Both the position numbers and the translations under genes were made by a program. DNA of 20,593 nucleotides. Source: JAHEFX01 sp964614585. Lineage in GTDB: Bacteria > Actinomycetota > Acidimicrobiia > Spongiisociales > JAENVV01. The notes under the pieces were generated by a model, which was not told the DNA's origin, searched no databases, and saw only the letters and a program-made list of their open reading frames with translations. Below are positions 1 to 6,382 of the stretch, piece after piece (position 1 is the stretch's first letter; the number at the start of each line of letters is the position of its first letter). The stretch lies in contig CAZTLW010000030.1 of NCBI GenBank assembly GCA_964614585.1, positions 1-20,593 on the forward strand. The letters run 5' to 3'.

Positions 1-1
1 T

Positions 2-106
2 TTTGAAGCCATCGGCTGGCCTCCTTATAAAGTCGTTATGCGTTTTTGGGTTATAAGTATAATCTTTGCAATGATTGGAATTATTTTAGGAGTATCAGGA
101 ATATAA
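2..106 (+). CDS. mraY: C-terminal fragment of MraY from a low-GC organism (5' end outside window)
   Basis: Reading from base 2 there is an open frame of 34 codons ending in TAA at 104-106. It starts FEAIGWPPYKVVMRFWVISI and ends in a hydrophobic helix. This matches the conserved end of MraY (phospho-MurNAc-pentapeptide transferase): the FE after the HHH motif, GWP, KVV, RFW and a last transmembrane segment. The complete mraY of the main cluster ends in the same pattern (FELRGWPETAIIVRFWII). Codons here are A/T-ending and the base composition is A/T-rich, whereas every other gene in the window is strongly G/C-ending. The catalytic aspartates would lie upstream of the window. I infer that this piece comes from another organism, joined by assembly or amplification; horizontal transfer is a weaker alternative. 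Confidence 0.8.
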   Translation, partial: FEAIGWPPYKVVMRFWVISIIFAMIGIILGVSGI

Positions 107-141
107 AGTAATAAAAAAATAGTTTAAAAAAAATGAAAAAA
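107..141. other. A/T-rich spacer containing the composition breakpoint
   Basis: After the foreign mraY stop the sequence is nearly all A and T, with several A homopolymers, and then turns G/C-rich from about 142 onward. The breakpoint cannot be placed exactly. The A-run next to GTGG at 142 may already belong to the mraZ promoter region, so the join most likely lies between 107 and 141. No gene is visible here. Confidence 0.6.
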
Positions 142-178
142 GTGGTTGACAGGTGGGGGAATGTGGGTAGTGTGCGGG
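142..178 (+). promoter_or_regulatory. Putative MraZ operator (TGGGN repeats)
   Basis: TGGGG at 154-158 and TGGGT at 164-168 repeat with exact 10-bp periodicity. A degenerate third copy (GCGGG, 174-178) is in register, and a TGGTT at 143-147 is one base out of register. MraZ proteins are known to bind direct TGGGN repeats separated by 5 bp upstream of their own gene. The repeats cover the spacer and -10 of the predicted promoter, so binding would be expected to repress the operon. The mapping to MraZ is by family knowledge plus position. Confidence 0.6.
146..173 (+). promoter_or_regulatory. Putative mraZ promoter
   Basis: A perfect TTGACA (-35) lies at 146-151 and a TAGTGT (-10, fitting TANNNT) at 168-173, with a 16-bp spacer. 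Transcription would begin near 180, about 35 nt before the mraZ start. This is the only strong consensus promoter I see upstream of the operon. It lies just inside the G/C-rich side of the composition change. Confidence 0.55.
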
Positions 179-215
179 CCACGGAGGAATCGAAGGTGAG
201 TGGTAGGGACGACAG

Positions 216-644
216 GTGTTCATCGGTGAGTACCAGCATGCGTTGGACGACAAGGGACGGCTCGTGCTGCCCGTCAAGTTCCGCGCCGATCTCGCCCACG
301 GCTGCGTCGTCACCAAGGGACAAGAGGGCTGCCTCTACGTCCTACCCCTCGAGCAATGGGAAGCGATGGCGTCGGAGGTGAGCGCCCTGCCTCTCACCGA
401 CAAGCGCGGCCGAACCTGGGGCCGGGTCTTCTTCGGCTCCTCCGAGGAGCTCACGCTCGATCGACAGGGACGGGTCGCCATCCCCGGCGCCCTCCGACAG
501 TGGGCCGGGCTCGACAAGGAGGTCGCGGTCGTCGGCGTGAACACCCGGATCGAGCTCTGGGAGCCCGAGGCATGGGCGGCCTACCTGGCCGACGGTGAGG
601 ACGAGTACGTGCACACGGAGGAACGAATCGGCGAGACGCTCTGA
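216..644 (+). CDS. mraZ: Transcriptional regulator MraZ
   Basis: The product has 142 residues, the usual MraZ length, and begins with the canonical MFxGEYxHxLDDKGR pattern. It carries two SpoVT/AbrB-like half domains, each with the D-x-x-G-R signature: D11-D-K-G-R15 and D82-R-Q-G-R86, each followed by a short hydrophobic strand and proline. MraZ forms ring-shaped multimers that bind repeated TGGGN boxes and controls the dcw operon, which it heads here. The start is GTG at 216; AGGGA at 205-209 is the likely ribosome binding site, and the N-terminal motif fixes the start. Candidate boxes lie at 154-178. The gap to rsmH is 115 nt and holds an RNA-like inverted repeat. Confidence 0.95.
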   Translation: MFIGEYQHALDDKGRLVLPVKFRADLAHGCVVTKGQEGCLYVLPLEQWEAMASEVSALPLTDKRGRTWGRVFFGSSEELTLDRQGRVAIPGALRQWAGLDKEVAVVGVNTRIELWEPEAWAAYLADGEDEYVHTEERIGETL

Positions 645-676
645 GCAGACATACCGGCTGGCGGTTCGGAATCATC

Positions 677-758
677 GTCAGCCCCCCGGATGACCCAGTT
701 GGAAGGCCCCCCTCACTCCGCCCGCTTCCACCTAGGTGCCAGCGCCCGGGGGGCTGAC
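677..758 (+). promoter_or_regulatory. rsmH leader: 13-bp perfect inverted repeat sequestering the ribosome binding site
   Basis: GTCAGCCCCCCGG (677-689) is the exact reverse complement of CCGGGGGGCTGAC (746-758). The second arm ends one base before the rsmH ATG at 760 and contains the only plausible Shine-Dalgarno, the G6 run at 748-753. A second C6 run at 707-712 could pair with the same G-run, so two exclusive structures are possible. The loop also contains TGGAAG/CTTCCA (700-705 and 724-729 region) and a 10-bp palindrome CACCTAGGTG (729-738). A conserved actinobacterial 'mraW RNA motif' upstream of this gene is known; whether this is a member cannot be judged by eye. Confidence 0.55.
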
Positions 759-759
759 C

Positions 760-1665
760 ATGGAGCCGGACCGCTACCACCAGCCGGTGCTCGCAGACGC
801 CGTCGTCGAGCTGCTGACCGACATCCCCGGAGGACCCGTGATCGATGCCACATACGGAGGAGGAGGCCACAGCCGGCTCCTCGCCGCGGCCGGTCGCAAC
901 ATCGTGGCCTTCGACCGTGATCCCGACGTGCCCCCCCCGCCGCCCGGGGTCCACCTCGTCCGGCGGCCCTTCGCCGACCTGGGCACGGCGCTCGACGAGC
1001 TCGGCATCGACGCCATCTCGGGGGCGCTGTTCGACCTCGGCGTCAGCTCCCACCAGCTCGACACCGCCGAGCGCGGCTTCTCCTACCGCCGGCGGGGTCC
1101 GATCGACATGCGCATGGATCCCGACGCACCGCTGTCCGCCGCCGAGATCGTCGACGAGTGGCCCGAGGCCGAGCTGGCCGATGTGATCCGTCGGTTCTCC
1201 GACGAGCGATACGCCCGGCGGATCGCGGCGGCCATCGTCGCCGCCCGGCCGGTCGGGGACACGGCCACCCTCGCCGAGGTGGTGCGGGCGGCCATCCCCG
1301 CCCCGGCCCGCCGCACCGGTGGCCACCCCGCCCGGCGGACCTTCCAGGCCCTCCGCATCGCCGTCAACGACGAGCTCGGCCAGCTCCGGGAGGGACTGGA
1401 CGCCGCCATTGCCCGCCTGGCGCCGGGCGGCCGCTGCATCGCCATCTCCTACCACTCGCTCGAGGACCGCATCGTCAAGCGGCGGTTCGCCGAGGAGACC
1501 AAGGGCTGCGTCTGCCCGCCGGAGCAGCCGATCTGCACCTGTGGCCGGACGCCTGCGGCGGCAGCGGTGCCCCGCAAACCCCTCCGACCCGACCCCGAGG
1601 AGGTCGAGGCGAACCCGAGGGCGCGCTCGGCGATCCTCCGGGGGATCGAGCGGGTGGCCGCATGA
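760..1665 (+). CDS. rsmH: 16S rRNA (cytosine(1402)-N(4))-methyltransferase RsmH
   Basis: The product has 301 residues, normal for RsmH (MraW), which N4-methylates C1402 of 16S rRNA in the decoding centre using S-adenosylmethionine. Visible motifs are the N-terminal YHxPVL, the SAM-binding loop D29-A-T-Y-G-G-G-G-H37, FDLGVSSHQLD, GFSYRRxGPIDMRMD, FQALRIAVNDEL and SYHSLEDRIVKRRF, followed by the usual cysteine-rich CVCPPEQPICTCG near the C terminus. I chose ATG 760 because HQPVL lies close behind it and a G6 run sits 6 nt upstream; an in-frame GTG at 736 has no good ribosome binding site. Its stop overlaps the ftsL start (ATGA), implying translational coupling. Translation may be controlled by the inverted repeat immediately upstream. 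Confidence 0.96.
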   Translation: MEPDRYHQPVLADAVVELLTDIPGGPVIDATYGGGGHSRLLAAAGRNIVAFDRDPDVPPPPPGVHLVRRPFADLGTALDELGIDAISGALFDLGVSSHQLDTAERGFSYRRRGPIDMRMDPDAPLSAAEIVDEWPEAELADVIRRFSDERYARRIAAAIVAARPVGDTATLAEVVRAAIPAPARRTGGHPARRTFQALRIAVNDELGQLREGLDAAIARLAPGGRCIAISYHSLEDRIVKRRFAEETKGCVCPPEQPICTCGRTPAAAAVPRKPLRPDPEEVEANPRARSAILRGIERVAA

Positions 1666-2051
1666 GCGCCATCACCCATCCCCGGCCCGAGGAACGCCCC
1701 CGGCTCGCCGTGGTGCGCGGCCGCCGACGCCTGCCGCGGTTCGCACTGGCGCCCTGGATCATCTACACGGTGCTGCTCGCCATCGCCTTCCTCGGCATCA
1801 TCTACGGCCAGTCGTCGCTCAACACCCGCGCCATGGAACTCACCGAGCTGCGAACCCAGGTCGCCGCTGCCGAGGCGGAGGGCCAAGCCCTGCGGCTCGA
1901 GATCGCCCGCCTCTCGGCCCCCGATCGCATCGTCACCCGTGCCGAGGAGCTCGGCCTCGTCATCCCCGACACGGCGCTGCGGTCGCTGCTGGTCGACGAT
2001 CCCGCCCTCACCCTGACCACCACCGCCGACCCCGAGACGGCGGCACCATGA
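1662..2051 (+). CDS. ftsL: Cell division protein FtsL-like, bitopic membrane protein
   Basis: The 129-residue product has a basic cytoplasmic N terminus (about 1-28), one transmembrane helix (about 29-49, LAPWIIYTVLLAIAFLGIIY) and an extracytoplasmic heptad-like stretch rich in Leu, Glu and Ala (about 52-85). It ends APDRIVTRAEELGLVIPD, which resembles the end of FtsL/DivIC coiled coils (a-x-E-LG-x-xxP). FtsL joins FtsQ and a DivIC/FtsB protein in the septal complex that activates FtsW-FtsI. FtsL is poorly conserved, so the assignment rests on topology, size and position between rsmH and ftsI. Its start overlaps the rsmH stop by 4 nt. Confidence 0.85.
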   Translation: MSAITHPRPEERPRLAVVRGRRRLPRFALAPWIIYTVLLAIAFLGIIYGQSSLNTRAMELTELRTQVAAAEAEGQALRLEIARLSAPDRIVTRAEELGLVIPDTALRSLLVDDPALTLTTTADPETAAP

Positions 2052-2087
2052 CGACGACCGGGCCAAGCGCTGGGGTCCGGGGCGCCG

Positions 2088-2139
2088 ACGGCCCCCCGAG
2101 GACGTTCCCCCCGCCGGGTTCGGTCGGGGGTTAGGCCGT
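2088..2139 (+). promoter_or_regulatory. ftsI leader hairpin sequestering the ribosome binding site and start codon
   Basis: The 86-nt gap between ftsL and ftsI folds on paper into a stem: CCCCCG (2108-2113) with CGGGGG (2125-2130), extended inward by CCG (2114-2116) with CGG (2121-2123) around a GGTT loop, with T2124 bulged. An outer pair ACGGCC (2088-2093) and GGCCGT (2134-2139) reaches into the GTG start codon. The G-run 2126-2130 is the only plausible Shine-Dalgarno. A second C6 run (2092-2097) could compete for it. A 28-codon frame (2048-2134) opens on the ftsL stop (ATGA) and ends 3 nt before ftsI, so ribosomes leaving ftsL could melt the stem. Confidence 0.45.
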
Positions 2140-3892
2140 GGGCGGCGCAGGGCGCCGCATCGCGCACCGGCGGCCGCTGGCCCTCGGCGTCCTGCTGTTG
2201 GTCATCTGGGTCGTCGTGGCGGCGAAGTTGTTCGAGGTCCAGGTCGTGCGGGCCGACGAGTGGACCGAGCGCGGCCTCGCCCAGCGAATCACCCAGGAGG
2301 AGCTGGCGCCCCGACGGGGGACCATCTACGACCGGACCGGGCAGGTCCTCGCCTTCACGATCGACGCCACCACCGTGTACGCCAATCCCGGCCAGCTCGA
2401 GGACCCGGTGGAGGCCTCGCTGGCGGTGGCCGCCGCCCTCGACCAACCCTTCGACGTCGTGGCCGAGAAGCTCGCCAGGGACGCGTCGTTCGTGTACCTG
2501 GCCCGCCAACTGGAGGGCGAGGCCGCGGCCGCCGTGGCCGAGCTCGACATCCCCGGCATCTACACGGTCCCCGAACCCAAGCGCCTGTACCCGGCCGCCG
2601 GGGCGGCCGCCCATGTCGTCGGGTTCGTCGACATCGACGGCACCGGGCTCGAGGGCCTCGAGTACCACTTCGACGAGGAGCTGCGCGGGCGACCGGGGTT
2701 CATCCAGTACGAGCAGGCCAACGGCGTCCAGATCCCCCACGGCCGGGAGGATCGCGTCGACCCGGTCCCCGGGGCCGACCTCGGGACGACGATCGACCTG
2801 TCCCTGCAGTTCATCACCGACCGCGCCTGTGCCGCGACGGTCGAGCGGACCGACGCCAAGCGCTGCTCGATCGTGGTGCTCGAGCCGGAGAGCGGCGAGA
2901 TCCTCGCCCTCACGGTCGCCCCTGGCTACGACCCGGGCGACCGCTCGGCGCTCGAGCCGGAGCGTCTGCAGAACATCGCCGTCCGTTCGCTCTACGAGCC
3001 CGGCTCGACGATGAAGATCCTGACCATCGGCGCCGCGCTCGAGGACGGCCTGATCGACCCGGACACCACCTTCGAGGTGCCCGCCGAACTGGAGTTCTAC
3101 GACGAGGCGATCGACCGCACCTGGACCTTCGAGGACGTCGATCGCACGGAGACCGAGGTCCTCACGGTGCGCGAGATCGTGACCCGATCGTCCAACATCG
3201 GGACCATCCTCATCGAGCAGGAACTCGGCTTCGAGCGCCACCGCGATGCCCTCACGTCGTGGGGCTTCGGCTCGCCCGTCGGCATCGACCTCAACGGCGA
3301 GGCCCGGGGCAGCGTCAACCTCGATCCCACCTGCGTCACCTGCGGTCCGTCGGTCGCCATCGGCTACTCGGTGAACACGACCCTCATCCAGATGGCCTCG
3401 GTGTTCGGCGCCGTGGCCAACGACGGGGAGTGGGTGACTCCCCATGTCGTCCGTCGGATCGACCGAGCCGGCGAGGTCGACGAGCCGTCGGTGGAGCGGC
3501 GCGAACTGGTCTCCCCGGAGGTGGCGGCCACGCTGCGGGCGCTGCTCCGCAACGTCGTCGAGGACGAGGAGGGGACCGGTGTCGCCGCCCGGATCGCCGG
3601 CTACGACGTGGGAGGCAAGACCGGCACCTCGCGGGTGTTCGAGGACGGTGAGTACCACGACGACCGCTTCATGGCCTCCTTCATCGGCATGGCCCCCGTC
3701 GACGACCCCCGACTCGTGGTGGCGGTGCTGGTGGAGGAGCCCCAGGGGAAGGCCTACTCGGGTGGTACCGCCGCCGCCCCGGCCTTCGCCGAGGTCATGG
3801 AGAAGGCGCTCCAGCAACTCGGCATCGAACCGGTCCAGCCGGAGGAGGAGGCCGGGGGCGCCGACGCCGACGAGGCCGACGCCGATGGCTGA
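2138..3892 (+). CDS. ftsI: Septal peptidoglycan transpeptidase FtsI (class B penicillin-binding protein)
   Basis: The product has 584 residues. It has a short basic N terminus, one transmembrane anchor (about 14-31), a pedestal/dimerisation domain starting with RRGTIYDRTGQVLA, and a transpeptidase domain with all three penicillin-binding motifs: S290-T-M-K293 (acyl-serine), S351-S-N353 and K494-T-G-T497. It cross-links septal peptidoglycan with its partner glycosyltransferase FtsW, encoded 3.8 kb downstream. No PASTA domain is seen; instead the protein ends in an acidic tail rich in Glu, Asp and Ala. The start is GTG 2138, with a G5 run 7 nt upstream inside a hairpin. It overlaps murE by 8 nt. 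Confidence 0.95.
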   Translation: MGGAGRRIAHRRPLALGVLLLVIWVVVAAKLFEVQVVRADEWTERGLAQRITQEELAPRRGTIYDRTGQVLAFTIDATTVYANPGQLEDPVEASLAVAAALDQPFDVVAEKLARDASFVYLARQLEGEAAAAVAELDIPGIYTVPEPKRLYPAAGAAAHVVGFVDIDGTGLEGLEYHFDEELRGRPGFIQYEQANGVQIPHGREDRVDPVPGADLGTTIDLSLQFITDRACAATVERTDAKRCSIVVLEPESGEILALTVAPGYDPGDRSALEPERLQNIAVRSLYEPGSTMKILTIGAALEDGLIDPDTTFEVPAELEFYDEAIDRTWTFEDVDRTETEVLTVREIVTRSSNIGTILIEQELGFERHRDALTSWGFGSPVGIDLNGEARGSVNLDPTCVTCGPSVAIGYSVNTTLIQMASVFGAVANDGEWVTPHVVRRIDRAGEVDEPSVERRELVSPEVAATLRALLRNVVEDEEGTGVAARIAGYDVGGKTGTSRVFEDGEYHDDRFMASFIGMAPVDDPRLVVAVLVEEPQGKAYSGGTAAAPAFAEVMEKALQQLGIEPVQPEEEAGGADADEADADG

Positions 3893-5312
3893 GCCGCTGG
3901 CCACCCTCGTCGAGGCCGTGGCGGGCGAGCTCGTCGGCGACCCGACCACCCTCGTCACCGACGTCACCCATGACTCGCGAGCCGTCCGGCCGGGTTCCCT
4001 CTTCGTGGCCGTTCGCGGTGCCACCGCCGACGGACACGACCACGCCGCCGACGCGGTGGATGCCGGTGCCGTGGCGCTCTGCGTGGAGGACCGGCTGCCC
4101 CTCGACGTCCCCCAGGTCGTCGTGGCCGACACCCGAGCGGCCCTCGGGCCGCTGGCCGCCGCCCGGTGGGGCCACCCCACCCGCCGGCTCACGGTCATCG
4201 GCGTCACCGGCACGAACGGCAAGACCACGGTCACCCACCTGGTGGCCGGCATCGCGGCCGCCGCCCAACGGACTCCGGCGGTGGTGGGCACGACCGGCGT
4301 CCTCGTCGGCGGCGACCGCACGGCGCTGCCCCGCACCACCCCGGAGGCCACCGACATCCAGCGGCTCGCCGCCGACCTCGTCGAGCGGGGCGTCGACCTG
4401 CTGGCCATGGAGGTCTCGAGCCACGCGCTCGCCCTGCACCGGGTCGACGGTGTCGACTTCGACGTGGTCGCCTTCACCAACCTGTCGCGGGATCACCTGG
4501 ACTTCCATCCGAGCATGGAGGCGTACTTCGAGGCGAAGGCGCGACTCTTCACCTGGGATGCCCGACGGGTGGTCAACGTCGCCGACCCCGCCGGGGCCCG
4601 CATCGCCGACCGCCACCCCGTGGCGGTGGCCGTGGGGCGCGACGTCGTCGCCGAGGACGTGACCGTGGCGGCCGACGGCGCATCCTTCGTGCTTCGGACG
4701 CCGGCCGGTTCGGCGCCGGTCCGACTCTCGATCGGTGGGGGCTTCAACGTCGAGAACGCGCTCGTGGCCGCCGGCATCGGCCACGCACTCGGGTGGTCGC
4801 CCGAGGTGCTCGCCGAGGGACTGGCCGCCGCCCCGACGGTGCCGGGGCGCTTCGAGCCGGTCCACGCCGGTCAGGGATTCGCCGTCATCGTCGACTACGC
4901 CCACACCCCCGAGGGCGTGCGAGCGGCCATCGCGGCCGCCCGCTCGGTCACGCCGGGTCGGGTCCTGGTGGTGGTCGGGGCCGGGGGCGACCGCGACCGG
5001 GAGAAGCGCGAACCGATGGGGGCGGCAGCCGCCACCGCCGACGTCGTGGTGCTGACCTCCGACAACCCTCGCAGCGAGGACCCGCTCGCCATCATCGCCG
5101 CGTTGCGGGACGGGGCGTTGGGCGGCCGCGCGGAGGTCCGCGTGGTCGCCGACCGGGCCGACGCCATCGGCGTCGCCCTGCGGGAGGCGACCGAGGGGGA
5201 CACGGTCCTCGTGCTCGGGAAGGGCCACGAGTCGGTGCAGGAGGTCGACGGTCGTACCATCCCCTTCGACGACCGAGCCGTCGCCCGGGCATTGTTGGAG
5301 GCCTCCCCATGA
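3885..5312 (+). CDS. murE: UDP-MurNAc-L-Ala-D-Glu:meso-diaminopimelate ligase MurE
   Basis: The 475-residue product has the three-domain Mur ligase layout. The N-terminal domain contains THDSRAVRPGSLFVAV. The ATP-binding loop is TGTNGKTT (108-115, K113). Further on are the LAMEVSSHAL stretch, NLSRDHLDFH, the AKARLF segment holding the lysine that is carbamylated in the family, and a C-terminal domain with VDYAHTPEGV and D393-N-P-R396. DNPR is the known signature for meso-diaminopimelate rather than lysine, so the wall should be of mDAP type. The ATG at 3885 lies 8 nt inside the end of ftsI. Its stop overlaps mraY by 4 nt; murF, normally the next gene, is absent. Confidence 0.96.
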   Translation: MAEPLATLVEAVAGELVGDPTTLVTDVTHDSRAVRPGSLFVAVRGATADGHDHAADAVDAGAVALCVEDRLPLDVPQVVVADTRAALGPLAAARWGHPTRRLTVIGVTGTNGKTTVTHLVAGIAAAAQRTPAVVGTTGVLVGGDRTALPRTTPEATDIQRLAADLVERGVDLLAMEVSSHALALHRVDGVDFDVVAFTNLSRDHLDFHPSMEAYFEAKARLFTWDARRVVNVADPAGARIADRHPVAVAVGRDVVAEDVTVAADGASFVLRTPAGSAPVRLSIGGGFNVENALVAAGIGHALGWSPEVLAEGLAAAPTVPGRFEPVHAGQGFAVIVDYAHTPEGVRAAIAAARSVTPGRVLVVVGAGGDRDREKREPMGAAAATADVVVLTSDNPRSEDPLAIIAALRDGALGGRAEVRVVADRADAIGVALREATEGDTVLVLGKGHESVQEVDGRTIPFDDRAVARALLEASP

Positions 5313-6382
5313 TCTCGATGCTTGCCAGTGGTGCCGTGTCGTTCGTGGTGACCGTCCTCGCCACCCCATTGGCCATCCGTGCCTTCCGCCGGCGCTCGAT
5401 CGGGCAGTTCATCCGCGAGGACGTGGAGGGCCACGCCCACAAGCACGGGACGCCGACGATGGGCGGCCTCGTGATGATCGTCGCCGTGGTCGTCGGCTAC
5501 CTCGCCAGCCACCTGTCGGTCTACACGCGGGGTGTCGGCTTCGAACTGCAGTGGACGTCGATCCCGCCCGGCGGGGGACTCGTGCTCCTCGCCTTCGGGG
5601 GCATGGGCCTGATCGGGTTCCTGGACGACTGGTCGAAGATCCGCGCCGAGCGGAATCTCGGACTGAACAAGCGGGCGAAGTTCGGCGGGCAGCTCGCCAT
5701 CGCCGGCCTCTTCGCGTGGGGGGCGATCGAGGCCGGCGTCGCCTCGGACATCAGCTTCCTGCCCGGGTCCCCGTTGGTGTCCCTCCCGATCGTCGCCTTC
5801 GCCTTCTGGGTGCTGCTCATGCTCACCGCCACCGCCAACGCCGTGAACATCACCGACGGCCTCGACGGGCTGGCGGCGGGCGCCTCGGCGTTCGTCTTCG
5901 CCGCCTTCGGGATCATGACGTACTGGATCTTCCGCAACCCGGCGTTCTACGGCGAGGGACTGGCCCTCGACCTCTCGGCCCTCGACCTCGCCCGGTTCGC
6001 CATCGCCGTCTTCGCCGCCTCGCTCGGGTTCCTGTGGTGGAACGCCGCCCCCGCCCAGATCTTCATGGGCGACGTCGGCAGCCAGTCCCTGGGCGGGGCA
6101 CTCGCCGCCCTCGCGCTGCTCACCAACACCGACCTGCTCCTCATCGTGCTCGGTGGCCTCTTCGTCTGGGAGACGCTCACCGTCATCCTCCAGGTCGGGG
6201 CATTCCGGCTGTTCGGTCGGCGGATCTTCTCCATGACGCCCATCCACCATGCCTTCGAGCTCCGCGGGTGGCCCGAGACGGCGATCATCGTGCGGTTCTG
6301 GATCATCGCCGCCATCTGCGTGGCGGTCGGACTCGGCATCTTCTACGCCGACTTCGTCGTCAACTCCGGGGGTGCCCTGTGA
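5309..6382 (+). CDS. mraY: Phospho-N-acetylmuramoyl-pentapeptide transferase MraY
   Basis: This 357-residue polytopic membrane enzyme transfers phospho-MurNAc-pentapeptide to undecaprenyl phosphate, giving lipid I. Visible landmarks are HxHKHGTPTMGG near the N terminus, the Mg-binding pair D106-D107 (GFLDDWSK), NxLGLNKRAKF, NAVNITDGLDGLA and the third catalytic aspartate D255 (IFMGDVGS). Roughly ten hydrophobic helices fit the family. The conserved cytoplasmic histidine triplet reads H313-H314-A315 instead of HHH. The start ATG 5309 has GGAGG at 5297-5301 and overlaps the murE stop; the ATG three codons on is less likely. The stop overlaps murD (GTGA). This is the native copy, distinct from the A/T-rich fragment at the window start. 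Confidence 0.96.
   Translation: MISMLASGAVSFVVTVLATPLAIRAFRRRSIGQFIREDVEGHAHKHGTPTMGGLVMIVAVVVGYLASHLSVYTRGVGFELQWTSIPPGGGLVLLAFGGMGLIGFLDDWSKIRAERNLGLNKRAKFGGQLAIAGLFAWGAIEAGVASDISFLPGSPLVSLPIVAFAFWVLLMLTATANAVNITDGLDGLAAGASAFVFAAFGIMTYWIFRNPAFYGEGLALDLSALDLARFAIAVFAASLGFLWWNAAPAQIFMGDVGSQSLGGALAALALLTNTDLLLIVLGGLFVWETLTVILQVGAFRLFGRRIFSMTPIHHAFELRGWPETAIIVRFWIIAAICVAVGLGIFYADFVVNSGGAL

Noticed and set aside
133..381. 82-codon + frame starting ATGAAAAAAGTGGTTGAC across the composition change
   Set aside because: It runs out of frame through mraZ, has no matching protein pattern, and its start lies in the A-rich spacer and promoter.
690..920. Frame beginning inside the rsmH leader
   Set aside because: It overlaps rsmH in another frame, has no ribosome binding site, and is Arg/Pro-rich as expected for a shadow of G/C-rich coding sequence.
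1802..4480. Very long - strand open frame (892 codons) opposite ftsI and murE
   Set aside because: Antisense shadow of G/C-rich genes; the + strand carries complete FtsI and MurE motifs and the antisense peptide has no recognisable domain.
3885..6382. Possible MurE-MurF fusion explaining the missing murF
   Set aside because: The murE product has one ATP loop and one C-terminal domain (475 residues), and mraY follows directly, so no MurF domain is hidden.
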